The notes beneath the pieces were generated by a model. That model was not told where the DNA came from. It did no database searches and was given only the letters and a program-made list of their open reading frames with translations. A stretch of DNA of 64,000 bases from Hyperoplus lanceolatus (taxonomy: Eukaryota > Chordata > Actinopteri > Uranoscopiformes > Ammodytidae). The stretch is from NCBI GenBank assembly GCA_026929865.2, contig CM049398.1:13080001-13144000 (forward strand), in the 5' to 3' direction. Shown here piece after piece: positions 1-22,750 of this stretch. Each line of letters begins with the position of its first letter. Within the stretch, counting starts at the first letter, position 1. Both the position numbers and the translations under genes were made by a program.

Positions 1-454
1 AGAATGTTGAGCGCAACAGTTTTTTTTTTTTTTCACATGTCACTTAGATCGAAACAGAAAACATCCTCAATATGAAACTGTATTACCAAGGGTTAACCTA
101 CACTGCAATATGACAGTTGATTGAAAACCTTCTCATGAATGTTTGTTGGCAGTGTCTCATGGAAACCATTTGAGATGGTGGATCAGGATGTGCTTTGATC
201 AGTCATTTGTCAAGTGTCAACCAAAGTTCAATTGATCTAATAATATCTGTTGACTTTGGGGGCTTTTTTTTCTTTGACTTTAGTATATGCTTATTTTATT
301 TGCAGCTCATTGGTCCAGTGGAGGACTTCGGCATTTCTTTTCCCCAACATGGTTAAAAAAAGAGAGGTACTCTTTTAATCTTTTATGTCTTATGTTCAGT
401 ATTTTATTTTGGTTGATTATTAATATTTATAATAATAAAAATAATTATAATACT

Positions 455-530
455 AATAATAATACATTTTATTTGAGTGCCTTTGTCACCCAAGGACACT
501 TTAGGTGCAAATATAAAACAGACACAACAT
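455..530 (+). repeat. Possible non-LTR/SINE-like 3' fragment
   Basis: The stretch reads like the teleost repeat motif 'ATTTTATTT...GCGCCTTT...CACCCAAGGACACTTTA', found in many fish non-LTR or SINE tails. It is short and diverged, no target duplication was found, and the assignment rests on memory of that motif. Confidence 0.3.
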
Positions 531-1494
531 TAAATATTACAAAATATTAATTAATACACATAAGAAGAATCAGGCCCATGAACATACACACAAACACACA
601 TAATATCACTTACAATAGGAACATTATTAGAATCAGTTAATTCATTCTCAAGGCTTTTATGAATGTATAAATTGAACTTTGAACCTTGAAATGCAAGAAG
701 TGTGAGAAAAGGAACAAAAAGCACACATTGCATTACACCTACTTGACCTAAAGCTGTCACTGACGTTGTGATTCACACTCTAGAGTCAAGTTCATAACAC
801 AATATTGTCACAGGATATTTTAAGTATACTTGCCTTTGCGATTTTTAGAAATATAAAATAATAGTTTGATGTATCTTCCGGAGAGAATGTCTATTCATTA
901 TGATTAAATAATAATAAATAATCTATTAACAATGTGATGGCATTCTGAATGTTTTCACGCTTTAAATGGAAAAACAATACAATCAAACACCGCTCGTCAA
1001 TCTCCTCTGTCAGGACTGAAATAATTGATTTCCCACTGTTCCATATTTGGTCACCGGGCTGTAGATATGAAGATATAACAATTGGACAGAAAGACAAAAA
1101 CTCAGGGGCTATACATGTGCATGGCCAACTTTCGAATTCTCAGTAAAAGTGCAGCTGAGAGTGATTGCGCCACTGATGGAGTTTCCAGCGAAGGTCTTCT
1201 CAGTTTTCTGCTGCCCTGCCAACAACCACCAAGCCCTCTTTCTTTCCTGGCTTTAGACCATATACCCGGGGGGGAAGGGAGGGCAACCAGAATAAGACCC
1301 AAGGGGGCAACAAGGGGAGGGATGTGTGTGTGTGGGTGGGTGGCAGTGCCAAGGGATGGTCGAAGGAAGGGAATCTTTCAAGAGGATGGTGGGATGAAGA
1401 GAGAGAGAGAGAGGGGGGAAGATTTACTGGCAAATGGAGTGAAACATTGCGTGTTTCAGTCCCCAGTGGTGTTTGTGTGTGAGTGTGTGTGTGT

Positions 1495-1522
1495 GGGGGG
1501 GCGGGGGGCGGGTTGGGGAGGG
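1495..1522 (+). other. G-rich run with G-quadruplex potential
   Basis: Five guanine runs of 3 to 6 bases are separated by 1-2 bases, directly after a short GT tract. This meets the usual G-quadruplex pattern on the + strand. There is no evidence of a regulatory role. Confidence 0.45.
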
Positions 1523-2510
1523 AGTAGTGGGCAAGAGGGCAAAGGGACAGGGAGATGGGGGAGGCAGGAGGATGAGGGAGTGCTTGTGAACCGTAAAGAG
1601 AAAGTAGGGGAGAGGTGGAGAGAGTGACGGAGCGGGGGGGAGGGGGTGGTGGTGATGGTAGTGGTGGGCTGACAGATGCCACAGTCCAGACCCACAGCAC
1701 AGGAAGTCATTCATATTGGGAAGTGCTTGTTGCCGGCTCCCACTGTCTACTCCAGAGCAGCAGAGTCATAGCTTATGGTGACCCAACTTTGAATGATCCT
1801 AAAGACAACAAGAGCTCACACTCAATGCATCAGACCAGCAACTGTAAAAGGCATCTTAATACAACGTATGTAACATATACACACTGCAATTCTGATTAGG
1901 TCATTCTGTCTTTTCGCTTCAGTGCGTCATGTGCAGGCTTGAGTGCCTCTCTAAATTGGCCATGCAGATGTATTGATCGCACTGTATTGTAGTATTCTAG
2001 TATTGGTAAGTATATGTCACAACAGGCCTGTGACCAAAAATGTTCTCAATTCACCAAGCAGTCCACTAATTTGTGTGTTTGCTGTTTTGTAATGTTGTTC
2101 TCATGTGCAATGACTAATGAGAATTATTATATACCCAATATAGTGATGATCCCACAAGGCAACGCTAAAAGTGAATGCCCTCATGTGTTGTATGAAAAGA
2201 GTTCATTTAGACAACAATTGCATCAAAGGAATGACCTCTGTAAGATTAAGAATTGTTTATTATTTTTGACTGACGCAAGTTATAATTAGAGGTGCCAATA
2301 TGTAAATGAACATGAGGCAACTCAATACCTGCATGTGGATGAGAGAGCTGTTGCTGCTGCTGTCAGCGGTGCGACATCAGGCCTAATGGGGAGGTGGGGG
2401 GGTGAGAGGAGGGGAGATGGCAGATTGCATTTTGGCAAGGAAATACAGTTCTGTGCCAGAGAGAGGTCTGCTCATCTCATTGCCCGCTCACACATGCATG
2501 CACGCACACA

Positions 2511-2512
<2 letters not shown>

Positions 2513-2545
<33 letters not shown>
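2513..2545. repeat. (CA)n microsatellite
   Basis: About 15 uninterrupted CA units, preceded by a CG-containing variant (GCGCGCACAC). Confidence 0.95.
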
Positions 2546-2547
<2 letters not shown>

Positions 2548-3014
2548 CTCGCCTCCTCTCTGAAGCCCATTTCCTTTGCACAGGGCATGGGAACTCCCCT
2601 GATCTCTCTCCTCCCACTCTCCCCTCTTCCTCCACATCATCCATGTCCTTTTGCTCACCCTCTCTTCTCTTGTCCTTTGTCCATCCCTCTCTCTCTCTCT
2701 CCCCCTTATTATTATTATAGTTTTTTTTTCTTACCTCTATCCATCACATCCTCACCCTGTCCTGCCCTCCCTCTGTCACTCTCTCTGGTACCCCTTTCTT
2801 CCCTCACGGCCCTCGTGTCCTCCTCGGTCCTGCGCTCTTTTTCCCCTGGTGTCCTCTCCTCCTCATTCGTTTTTATTTCCTGCCTTCCATCTGTGCCCAA
2901 TTTATCCTGAGCACAGTCTGTGTTTTTTCCCGATAATTTGTTTTTGATTCCCCAGAATTAGAAAAGCATTGTGTTCACTCTCACCGAGACGAGCACACAT
3001 GCAAAACGCACAGG
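2546..3014. other. Pyrimidine-rich non-coding stretch
   Basis: Between about 2,600 and 2,900 the + strand is strongly C/T-rich with CTCTCT and CCTCC runs. The open frame through it is compositional. No gene seen. Confidence 0.6.
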
Positions 3015-3080
3015 GACACGCACACGCACACACACACACACACACACATACATGAGCTCACACACACATACGCACACATT
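3015..3080. repeat. Imperfect (CA)n microsatellite
   Basis: CA units interrupted by CG, TA and GAGCT. A degenerate dinucleotide tract. Confidence 0.9.
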
Positions 3081-4489
<1,409 letters not shown>

Positions 4490-4511
4490 GAAGGGAGGGA
4501 GGGAGGGAGGG

Positions 4512-7393
<2,882 letters not shown>

Positions 7394-7489
7394 ATTCTCC
7401 ATCCCTCCCTGGGGCTGGCAGCGGTGTCTGGGCACTCATTTCACTGCTGGCCCTGAACCCAGCAGGATGTGGAGATCAGTGCTTAAGAG

Positions 7490-7534
7490 TGTGTATGTGT
7501 GTGTATTCAGTGTGTGTGTGTGTGTGTGTGTGTG
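7490..7534. repeat. Short imperfect (GT)n microsatellite
   Basis: Interrupted GT units (GTGTGTATGTGTGTATTCAG, then about 12 pure units), lying 100 bp after the preceding GT tract. Confidence 0.9.
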
Positions 7535-10060
7535 CATTTGTGTGTGAGAGAGAGCGTGCATGCATGAGCGCAGGCATGTGCTTCTGTTCTTTTTTTTCTT
7601 CCTCCTTTTTCTGATTTTGCGTCTTGGCTGACTTTTTTACCTCTCGAAGAATTTGGAAAGGCTGTGAGATTTTTTCTCCAGCATGACTTTCAGCAGTGCT
7701 CCCTCTCTCTTTCTCTCTCTCTCTCTCACCCTCTGTTCCTCTGTTGCTCTCTCACTCCCTCTCACCCTGTGTCTGCTGTTGCTCCTCGCTAATAGATTTC
7801 ATATGTTGCTGCAGTTGACATCAGTCTTAAACTATTTTACATGTGATCTGCAATATTTCCTCAGGAAATCTGTCAGATATGTATTAAGGGCTAATAAAAT
7901 AAACCGCTCTTGTTGTAATTTTACCTTTCTATCTCTTGTCCTTTTTTCTCTCCCTTTTTCTTGCCCCTGTATTGTGTCCCGTACACTGTCGTCCTGCTCT
8001 CAGAAGCTGGCGTGATTCTATTATTATTACTCATGCTTTTTAAATAGGCTTTTCAGGAGACAATTTCCTTCCATTCATAAGAAACGCTGTGGGTCAGACA
8101 GCACACACATTGGGTCTGTGTGGGCTGCTGCTGGGGGTCTTCCTCTTCCTCTTTCTCCTTGTCACATTGACTTTTCATTCTGTTCTCTCTTGCCTTCTAT
8201 CATTTAATATGCAGTTACTGAAATCAACTAAAATCAACGTTTGAAAATCACCCTTTTCCTCAAAATTATTCTGTATCAATTGGTTCCAGCTCATCGTTTA
8301 GAGGTTGAGTCAGCAAATCTGGAGAAAGCTTGCTGTCAAGACCACTTTTTGTGAAAATCATTGAATATCTCCTCACAATACTCCTCACTACCTGTCCGTA
8401 CTGTGTGTGCGCTGAAAATGTATCTGGTGTAAATAGACAACCTAGGCACTGTAAACTGGTATGCAAACAAAGTGGCATGGAATGACACACTGTAGCCTGC
8501 AACAATGCTGTCGATATACGCTTAGATTTTTTCGCTATGAAAAAACAGATAGCATTTGTTTTTAGTAGTACTGCAAGTGTGACAATAAACCTATCAATAT
8601 GTAAATAGGTGATAAAGCCAAATTCTAATCAAAGCCAAAGTATAAGCCGATCAGTAGCTTGGCATAGGCTATATACTGTAAATAGCATTGTTGCTAGCAA
8701 TGGTGGGTCGAGCAACAGACACTTACAGAGCCTAGGCTGTGTATTAACACCAGTTTTTTCCAGCGCACGCACAGTACAGACAGGTAGCGAATTGTGAGTA
8801 GATATTCACTGATTTTGACAAAAAGGGACTTTGACTACAAGCTTCTTTCAGAATCGCTGACTCCTCCTTTCAGCAGTACAAATTTGATTCAGGCCAAAAG
8901 CCTTCTACATATTGTTTGCATGTTTCCACGATTCAGTCTGTGATTTTTGGTAGCCTTGTAAATTTTTAGGATCTCCACAACAATTTGAAATCCAGTTGTG
9001 TGAGTTTGAGCAATGATGTAGAAGCTTGTAATGACTGACCCGCTGGCAGGTCGTTGGCTACACTATTCCCCTCACTTTCTTGTTTTTCTCTTCTTTCCCT
9101 CCATCCTCTTCTCCATCCAGCTTCACATCTCTCCATCACATGCTCATCTTGCGTCTCCTTATCTATCTCTGACACTTTACTGTTCCCTTCACCCCTTCAT
9201 GCGCCCTACAATCTGTCCTATACGTTATACCTTACAGCGCTGGGGCGAGACGATCCCGTTGCGTGCCTGGAGTTGTCTCTGCATGCAACAGGACCAACAC
9301 AGGACCTTATAAAGACAGGTATTCGCACTTTGCATAAAGCCCTACTGCACAGTGTCGACGTTGACAGACACCATTGAAATGATACAGTAAAAGTCACGGT
9401 TTTGAACAGACGCCATGCCTCCGATTTGTGACGGCAAATGTATCCAACACCACCATTCTGTTCATGGTCATCTCAGCAGCTGCACGGTGAGTTTACTGTA
9501 TACGTTGGGGATGAGTCTGCCGTGAAGACACACCCACAGGCTCACACTTGCATAGTTTGGGCTTTCTATAGTTCTTCCCTGTGAGTGAAACGAATGGACG
9601 CCGTTTCAAAGCCGGTTATCTGTGTCCAAGATTGCACGTGTGGAGGTTTGATGTGTCGAGATAATCGAGGTTTAGTGATAAGCAATACACTTCCATCGTG
9701 AACTTATTGCTTTGAGAATAGAGTTGAAAGTCTGTATGTAATATATCAGTGTTGCCGTTTGTTTTCCCTCTCTGTCATTGCCCGGAACAGCAGTGATGGA
9801 AAACAAACACATCAGCACTTGGCATTCTGAACCCTTAAATTGCCCTCCCTTCCTCTCTCCATCCCTCCCTCTCTCTCTCTCTCCTTCTCTTTCATCCTTC
9901 TCCCAACAGTGCACTCATTCGGTTCTTTCTGGGGTCCCCTGGCTGTAGTACCCATAACTCACCCTGAGACACCAACACCCACACCATGCTCTCACTAACC
10001 TTTATAGAGCAGCCAAGACACAGCCAGGGAGAGGGAGAGACAGGGCAAATACTTTCTCTG

Positions 10061-10061
<1 letters not shown>
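7535..10061. other. Non-coding stretch, no gene seen
   Basis: Pyrimidine-rich patches occur at 7,700-7,785 and 9,060-9,135. One half of a dispersed repeat lies at 9,485-9,546 (listed separately). No exon was recognised. Confidence 0.5.
9485..9546 (+). repeat. Dispersed repeat, copy 1
   Basis: This shares about 60 bp with 13,961-14,022 in direct orientation, including 'TTTACTGTAT', 'ATGAGTCTGC' and 'GACACACCCACAG'. The matching order of blocks shows common origin. The family is not recognised. Confidence 0.65.

Positions 10062-10127
<66 letters not shown>
10062..10127. repeat. (CT)n microsatellite
   Basis: About 33 CT units. A homopurine/homopyrimidine tract of this length can form triplex (H-) DNA. 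Confidence 0.97.
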
Positions 10128-10129
<2 letters not shown>

Positions 10130-11853
10130 GCCTCAGGCTGGAAAACAAGAGGAGGAAGATGGACTGGGGGAGTGGGACCCCGTCCGCACTGGGCACTGGA
10201 GACGGAAACTGGAGACAGATGATTTGGGGCGCAAAGGGGAGCGTGTTCGGTGCCAAGGCAGAAAAAAGAGGGAGGGGCAGAGCAGATGTAGAGAGATAGC
10301 AATGGCAGAGGGTGCCTGTCTGTCTCCACAATCGCCAATGTGTCTGTCTACGGCGGATTTATGTGTTTGTTTGTGTCTTCGTCCTCAACTCTGTCACTTC
10401 CGTAATGCATTCCATATTTTGGTGCCGTCACCAGCAAGAGTTCACTGGCTTGCTATATAGCATTTCAAAGGGCCGTCTTTTTCTCTACCCTCTCTCCATA
10501 GCCATGTCAATATATACAGCCCGACTGTAACCCCTAATTCTATTGACTTCAATACTGTCAATGTTTTCTTTAAAACACATAGTAATTACACAAGTATGTG
10601 ATGCTTTAACTGCACACTCAGTCACACTGGGATCTTTTGGTTTGGGGTTATGACTGCAGTTTGAGGCCGTTGCTGGAATTTGGATTAGATGTGTGGCCCT
10701 GGTCATATTCAGGTATACTTTGTGCTGTGCAATCATGTGGTTTTATTTGTTTTGGTGTAGACAATCTTGTACCGTGAAGATACCACTGTTGGAGCGGCTG
10801 TTGAACCGATGCCAGTAGCCAGCTGGATGGTAGAGGCCCTGACAGAATAAACACTAAATCCCTAAAGGGCAGAACTGACTTTAGACTATTTATCTCAGCC
10901 TGCACTCTCCACAAGGCTGGACTACCAACCATGCAGAGCTGGGAACTTTTGTATCTGTGTTAGTGATGTTGGTCTTCCCGTGTAACTCTTGGCAAGGAAG
11001 CAAAAATGCCTACTTCCTTACTTGTCTTTTAGATCAAATCACAAATTAACTGATGTGAAAAATGGGGGCATTGATTTCAAATTGGAGCAATGGTTAGTTT
11101 CTGACTATCTGGGCACATAATGGAGTCAGTGCTCTTATAGGAACTTGTAGGGGCCCAAGAGCAAGCATTTACCCAAAGGCCCTGAAACAGGTTAATCCGG
11201 CCATGGCTCTACATCAAGAAAAACTAAAGTAAGTTATCATTACATTTTGCCTGTGAAATTCAGCAGGCCTCTAACATTGTGGCTTCAGATTCAACAGAAA
11301 AACTCCTAGATAACTGATCGATGACCAACTTGTGTGAGTCTTGAGGTCACTGATAGGAGATACCAGGAATCGTTTCTACATCAGGGAGGCTGACTGTGGT
11401 TAGAGGCAACTTACCGTATAGGTTCCTGTCAGGGTGAGTGATCGAGGCGTATGGGCATGGCTTTATCAGAATTACTGAGTGCTGCATAACAAAGGGAGTG
11501 TTTGGAGAATGGGTACGTGCTGTATTGTTGTAAATGAGTGTGACTGCGAGGTTAGATACCATATGGCCATGAAGTCATCTGGCCTGGCCCTTCTTTGGAA
11601 GCCCCACCCGAGCCCCGGCGAGAGACACAGGGCTCTGAGACTGAAGAGAAAGAAAAAAATTTAATCGATTATGATAACTACCATCTAAATCAAATCCCCT
11701 CCACTCTCCTTGCCTCCCCCCTTCTGCACTCCTCCTCCACTCCCTCACCTCTCCCACTCTCATTTATTCCACCCCACCCCAGGGTATACTGCTTTCTTGG
11801 CAGAACACCGGAGAAAGCCACCTGCAAAACCTTCTCCCCCCTTAATCAAACAT

Positions 11854-11858
<5 letters not shown>
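10128..11858. other. Non-coding stretch, possible hAT scrap
   Basis: No gene seen. The sequence near 11,147-11,205 (GGGGCCCAAG ... AAAGGCCCTGAA ... CCGGCCATGG) resembles the terminal composition of teleost hAT elements, but no partner end was found. Confidence 0.4.
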
Positions 11859-11920
<62 letters not shown>

Positions 11921-11931
11921 TACACACATAA
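11859..11931. repeat. (CA)n microsatellite
   Basis: About 29 CA units, then a TACATACACACATA tail. It faces the GT tract at 12,004 across a spacer of roughly 70 bp. Confidence 0.95.
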
Positions 11932-12001
11932 ATGCACAACTAACACACACTAAAATGTGATTCTCTCAATCAGTCAGACACACAGACATTGCAACATGCA
12001 T

Positions 12002-12003
<2 letters not shown>

Positions 12004-12065
<62 letters not shown>

Positions 12066-12125
12066 TGTGCGTGCGTGAGTGTGTGCGTGCGTGCATGCGT
12101 GTGTGTCTGCATGCGCGCGTGTGTG
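12004..12125. repeat. (GT)n with alternating GC/GT extension
   Basis: About 28 GT units run on into GTGCGTGCGTGAGTGTGTGC and similar alternating purine-pyrimidine sequence ending at GCGCGCGTGTGTGCG. The whole 120 bp has strong Z-DNA potential. Confidence 0.95.
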
Positions 12126-15100
12126 CGAAGTGAGCGCTGATTCCTCTGAGAGGCTCTTAACTCTATTCCAAGATGTGGAGTTGTACACGTGTATAGTTTT
12201 TATCAGCGCAAGGCTACATGCTACTTTTGTTTTGCACAGTTTTTCCCTTTGAGTAACTCCCCTTCATTCAAGCAGATAACCCATCTGACACGCATTCAGA
12301 CCCACACACACAAACAAGTGCAGCAGCTACCTCTGACATGAGAAACACATCTGAATCTGCCCTCGAGCACATCGCACAATCAACTTTGGAGACCGACCGG
12401 GATTTTCCATCATAAATTACCCTCCTTGCTCTCAGTGGCCATCCTCATTTGCTCCTTCCTTTTCTTCTTATCCCTCTCCGCTCTATCCCATTAACTGTGT
12501 TTATCTTTTAGTCTCCTTTTCACTTTCGGCTTTCTCTACCTCTCGCCCTTCTCATAGGCACTGATGGATGCCTGGATATTGAAACTCGGCCTTAAGCTGT
12601 GGAAAAAGGTCAATGTTACCATTTACAGCCTGCAGAGAACGTAACCCGATCATACTAATATCTGCGCCTGCAGGTGTCTGAGGGCAGGAGAGCTACGCTG
12701 AAGAGATGATGGCTGCTGATTCCAGTCTCAACATCCGATCCAAGTTTTATATTTCAGGCATCAAGAGGACTAAGACGTAATCCAGAGTTTTGTCTCGAGA
12801 TCCCTGCAATGATCCAAACTGTGATAAGCACCGTGCCACAGCTGCATTAGTCCTCCTCTAACTGTCCCTATGATGATTGTGCCGAATCCCATATGGCCCA
12901 AGTTACGAGAGAAATTAATGTTACACTTTCCGTGGTTTGAAATGTTTAAATTGCACTCTGTCGTCTCTTGCAGGACCTGAATCTCTGCCTGATGTACCAG
13001 AAGGGCTGCTTCGCTGACAGAAAAGAAAGCCTTGTAAATGGGTCACGTTGAGTCGCCATGGGTCATGAGAATGAATTGACTCGATTTAGCAAAAGGCAAG
13101 GCACAGTGTCAGAAGTGACCAGGCTTTGGCGGGGCCGCCAGCTCTGTGTAGTGTGCATAGCACAGTGTCACAGGGCGCACGGCTGACATGCCTGTGTTTG
13201 ACTGATTATAAACCAACGGTCACTGGGTAGTCTCACTGCTCTCTTTACTGCTTTGGGACAGACACATGGGTTTGGTGGATGGGCTCATTCGGCGGAGTTA
13301 TAGCTCATCCTGGCCGCCTGCCCCGTCTGAATGGGCGCCCAGGTTAGAAGAGCTGTTTACAAAAGATAGAGGTGCACCTTTATTGTGTTCACGCTTGGTT
13401 CGTCTGAAGTCTGCGTCCAAGCACACATAAATTATGGCTGAGAACCCATCAAGTGCAGAGTTTACAGTTAATCCTGGATGGGTGTTTTGCTGTCGGGGCA
13501 GGTGGTGCTTGAGTCGGTGCATGTGTGCATGTTTGTGTGTGTGTTTGTGTGTGTGTGTGTACAGTAGCGTTATTGCTGAGCCTGTCTCCAAGAGGGGAGC
13601 TTTCTTCTAAATATTTCCAAAGTTTGATTCTACTTGACTTGGCCTGAATGTTGACAATGGATCAAATGACCAAGCATCCAACTCTGTGGTTTCTCTCAGC
13701 ATTCAGCACTTAAGCATCTTCAGAATCACTGTTTTGGATTGAACTTTACAAATGTTAATATTTGGCTCTGTCAAACGTCTCACATGAGCATTGCTCCCAA
13801 TAGTTTTCACTGAAAATGCTCTGATAAACTGCCGCTACTCTCACCTGCCATTTCCAAACTGCCCCCAAGTGCTCAAAACAATATCTCAATGAAAATGTTA
13901 GTGTTTAGAATATAAAATTGCTATTTCTTGAGAGATGACTTTCTCAAATTGCACAGCAGTTGGACAGTGGATTTACTGTATGTGGTAATGAGTCTGCTGT
14001 GAAGAAGACACACCCACAGTTACATGATAAAATACATAATTTGAAATATTATATGATGCATTTATTATTTGTTAAACGCACACAGCTTAAGCTGTACCTC
14101 CACTTCTAGATATTGTTTAATTTCTAAATTGAAACAATTACAAACAATTTTTAAATCTCTATCTGGATTTCAAAACCCAACAGGGAAAACGAATGATCTT
14201 GCAGCCTGACTTGTTCCATCACTGCCTGCAAAGTGTCTTACCCTGTGAGTCTGAATCCACACACAGTATGGTCAGAGGGCAGGTACTCTGGGGAGGGAGC
14301 AGGTTTCATCACTCACTGTGCTCCTTAGGTCTGTGTCCCACAGGGCAGGAGAGGGAATGTATAGAAATGGCTGCAGCTCGCATCAGTACGGAGAAAGTTC
14401 GGAGCACAAGACAGTATACCCAGCGACTGCAGCATTCCTACTAAAGCATCTGCTAAGGTCATCCGAGACTGGGCCCGAGTCCGAAACCCAAGGCTTCCGT
14501 GTGACTCGGAGGCTTCATGCAGGGAAATCTGGAGGAGATTTCCCAGATCGGTATGCCGGGCTTGGAATCACCTCTCCCTCTCTCTCCCTCTATCTCTCTC
14601 TCTCTCTCTCGCTCTCTCTTACAGTTGTGTTTGTACCAGTGCTGGTTTTCCAATGTGTTACAGAGAGTAAGTATGTGAGGATGGATCTGTGATGATGAGA
14701 GCTGATGTTTTAGAGGCTTCAGTGCTCGCTCTGTGAACTGGAGCAGTTGCAACCACAGAAAAACCACATGAGACCAGAAGTAGTGACGCAAGAAGCACGC
14801 CGGAGCAGAGCCTGGGAAACTGTGTCACTGAGAGTGCAACAGCGCATCTTACATCCTCTTCAAGTCTGTTTGTGCATTGTAATGAAATATTGGGACACTT
14901 GAATTCAATAGTGTCAGCAAGTTACAGAGGTTATGTGGTGAGGGAGTGATCCCTGCTTTTGAAAAGATCATACCCTTTACTTTTTTTTTTTTAACAGTAT
15001 TCACTGGCCATAAATCAGAACGCGCTTTATTGGTGTAATACTTTTTTTTATTTTTAGTTCCAGCAGCATTATAATGCCGGTCTTGTATCAGAAAAGCAAT

Positions 15101-15486
15101 GGCTTTGTATTTTTGTCCAAATAAATCCCCTAACTTGCCCACAGAATGATGCAATCCTGGACTTTTTATTAAAAGCAGGAGGATGTAACCGCAGGAATAT
15201 TGGAATTTAGGGCAGTTGGATAATTGTCTAATTTTATAGATGATTCATCTGTAAACTCTGGATGGACAACATTAGTTTACAACTTTAAAAAGACGTTAGT
15301 GTAAAGCCATAAAACTATAATGGACTGGTTAGTTCATACAGTTTACTTTCATACTGTACATATATTCATCCTTTATTAAATTACACAGAGGGTATATTTT
15401 GGATGTTAAAATGTTAAAAAACAAAGCTACTATAACAGGGAAACAGAGCAAAGCTAGGAGTTGTTATCTACAAAGACACAAATCAC
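12126..15486. other. Non-coding stretch, no gene seen
   Basis: Fairly complex unique sequence with a few splice-like signals (for example TTGCAG at about 12,968-12,973) but no exon closed by a convincing donor. A CT-rich tract is at 14,569-14,615 and a short GT tract at 13,533-13,560. Confidence 0.5.
13961..14022 (+). repeat. Dispersed repeat, copy 2
   Basis: Direct-orientation partner of 9,485-9,546. The shared blocks stay in the same order, with a few substitutions and a 3-base difference. Confidence 0.65.
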
Positions 15487-15494
15487 CGTGAATC

Positions 15495-16688
15495 GAGGGC
15501 CGACGGACTGGGGGGAAAAGTATACAGTCATGGGGGGGCCCAAGGCAGAGGGGGGCCCATAATTTTTTTTTTTTTTCAACAAGCTAAATTTGGGGCCCGA
15601 TCTTCGAAGGCCCTGAACAATGCCATTCCAAAAAAAGAAATAATTGACTGGCTCGTGATAGGCCCCTGACCCTTGCAAAGAGATCAGGGGCCTGCGCATG
15701 ACTAAGGCATGTGTGCGGGAGAGTAAGCAGGAGCAAGCCAACATTGAATTGAACTGGTGACGAAAATAAACGCAGCAATGTTTCTATGGGGATATTTAGT
15801 TGTACAGAAATAAGTGCTAGCAAAGCTAGAACAGTTTAAGACTCCACATCACTGTGGCAACACAACCTATCTATCCGCTCAGACAGCGCAAAGAAAAGTC
15901 TGATGAATACATGAGAGTGATGGCCCTTGCAAGTTTCAGTAAGTTTAAAGAAGTGCCACACTGTTACTGTCTTTGAAATGCATTTACATATTTTAAGGGG
16001 AAAACACATTGTATTTATTATTTCAACTATTGGGTTATTTGTAGAACAGCATGCTAGTGTAGGCCAACAAGATTTATTTTCTGAATTTTCAATGCTGCTT
16101 TATTTTTATGTTTTAAATTGGGAAAGACATGTTCCAAAACAACCTGTATTTAAAAAGAAATCAAGCAAGTAGGCTAATAATAACCATTAATGAATTATAG
16201 GCTATCGCATCACAGTAGGCCTACTGTCCACAATAATCACAGCCCCCCATCCATAAAGGAACTTTAAAAAGTTGAATTTGCACTTGATGTGCCTACACAA
16301 GTGTATGGGCTATTATTTGTATTTCGTGTGTCTGCATAGTATTGCACCAAAACAGTAGAAGTTTTCTTTAATTGTGTTTTGTACTGTCTGTAAAATTTTA
16401 CCTGCACATAGCAAACAGAATTGCACAACTGTATTCAAATAAACAGTTGTTTATTTCTATAGTGTGCATTGGCATCTTCGAGCAAAATACCCCCAACATT
16501 TTTGCCACGTCTCCTGTGACCCTGGCCAGTGACCACCTTGACTAAGACATATTCAAAGTAATGATGTGGTCATTCATCAGATGAAATATTTTGGAGTTGT
16601 CAGAGAGCCATGTGTATTGTAAGACCGCTTTTCAGGAGGCCCATCAGGACTTTTTTATAGGGGCCCAGAATTTGGTGCTACGCCCCTG
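15495..16688. mobile_element. hAT-like non-autonomous element
   Basis: The left end reads GAGGGCCG and the right end reads GGTGCTACGCCCCTG, whose complement begins CAGGGGCG, a common start of teleost hAT elements. The flanks are CGTGAATC (15,487-15,494) and CGTGAGTC (16,689-16,696), an 8-bp target duplication with one mismatch, as expected for hAT. The termini carry GGGGCCC-type motifs on both sides. No transposase frame was found in the 1.19 kb, so it is non-autonomous. The imperfect terminal repeats leave some doubt about whether both ends belong to one element. Confidence 0.7.
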
Positions 16689-16696
16689 CGTGAGTC

Positions 16697-22588
<5,892 letters not shown>

Positions 22589-22750
22589 ATCCCATCCCAG
22601 AGTCATTTGTGTCTGGGTTCTTGCTCAGCTGGCTGGCTCTCTGTCTATATCACTTCCTCTGTTTCTTGCCCGTCTTAATCACACTGCCTCTCTATCCGTC
22701 TGCCTCCCTTCTTCTCCCCCTCCATTCCTCCCTCCCTCGCCCCCTCCCAG

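Larger units (their letters stand above)
1..2512. other. Non-coding stretch, no gene seen
   Basis: No open frame here has splice signals or recognisable protein content. The open frames near 1.1-1.7 kb are by-products of G-rich (+) / C-rich (-) low-complexity sequence. It holds a short LINE/SINE-like fragment near 455-530 and guanine-rich runs near 1,256-1,320 and 1,495-1,660. Confidence 0.6.

Noticed and set aside
1082..1714. Overlapping frames up to 181 codons on both strands
   Set aside because: Produced by G-rich or C-rich low-complexity sequence lacking stops. No splice sites or protein-like composition.
12974..13050. Acceptor-like TTGCAG followed by an open stretch (DLNLCLMYQKGCFADRKESL)
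   Set aside because: No convincing donor closes it and the peptide matches nothing I know.
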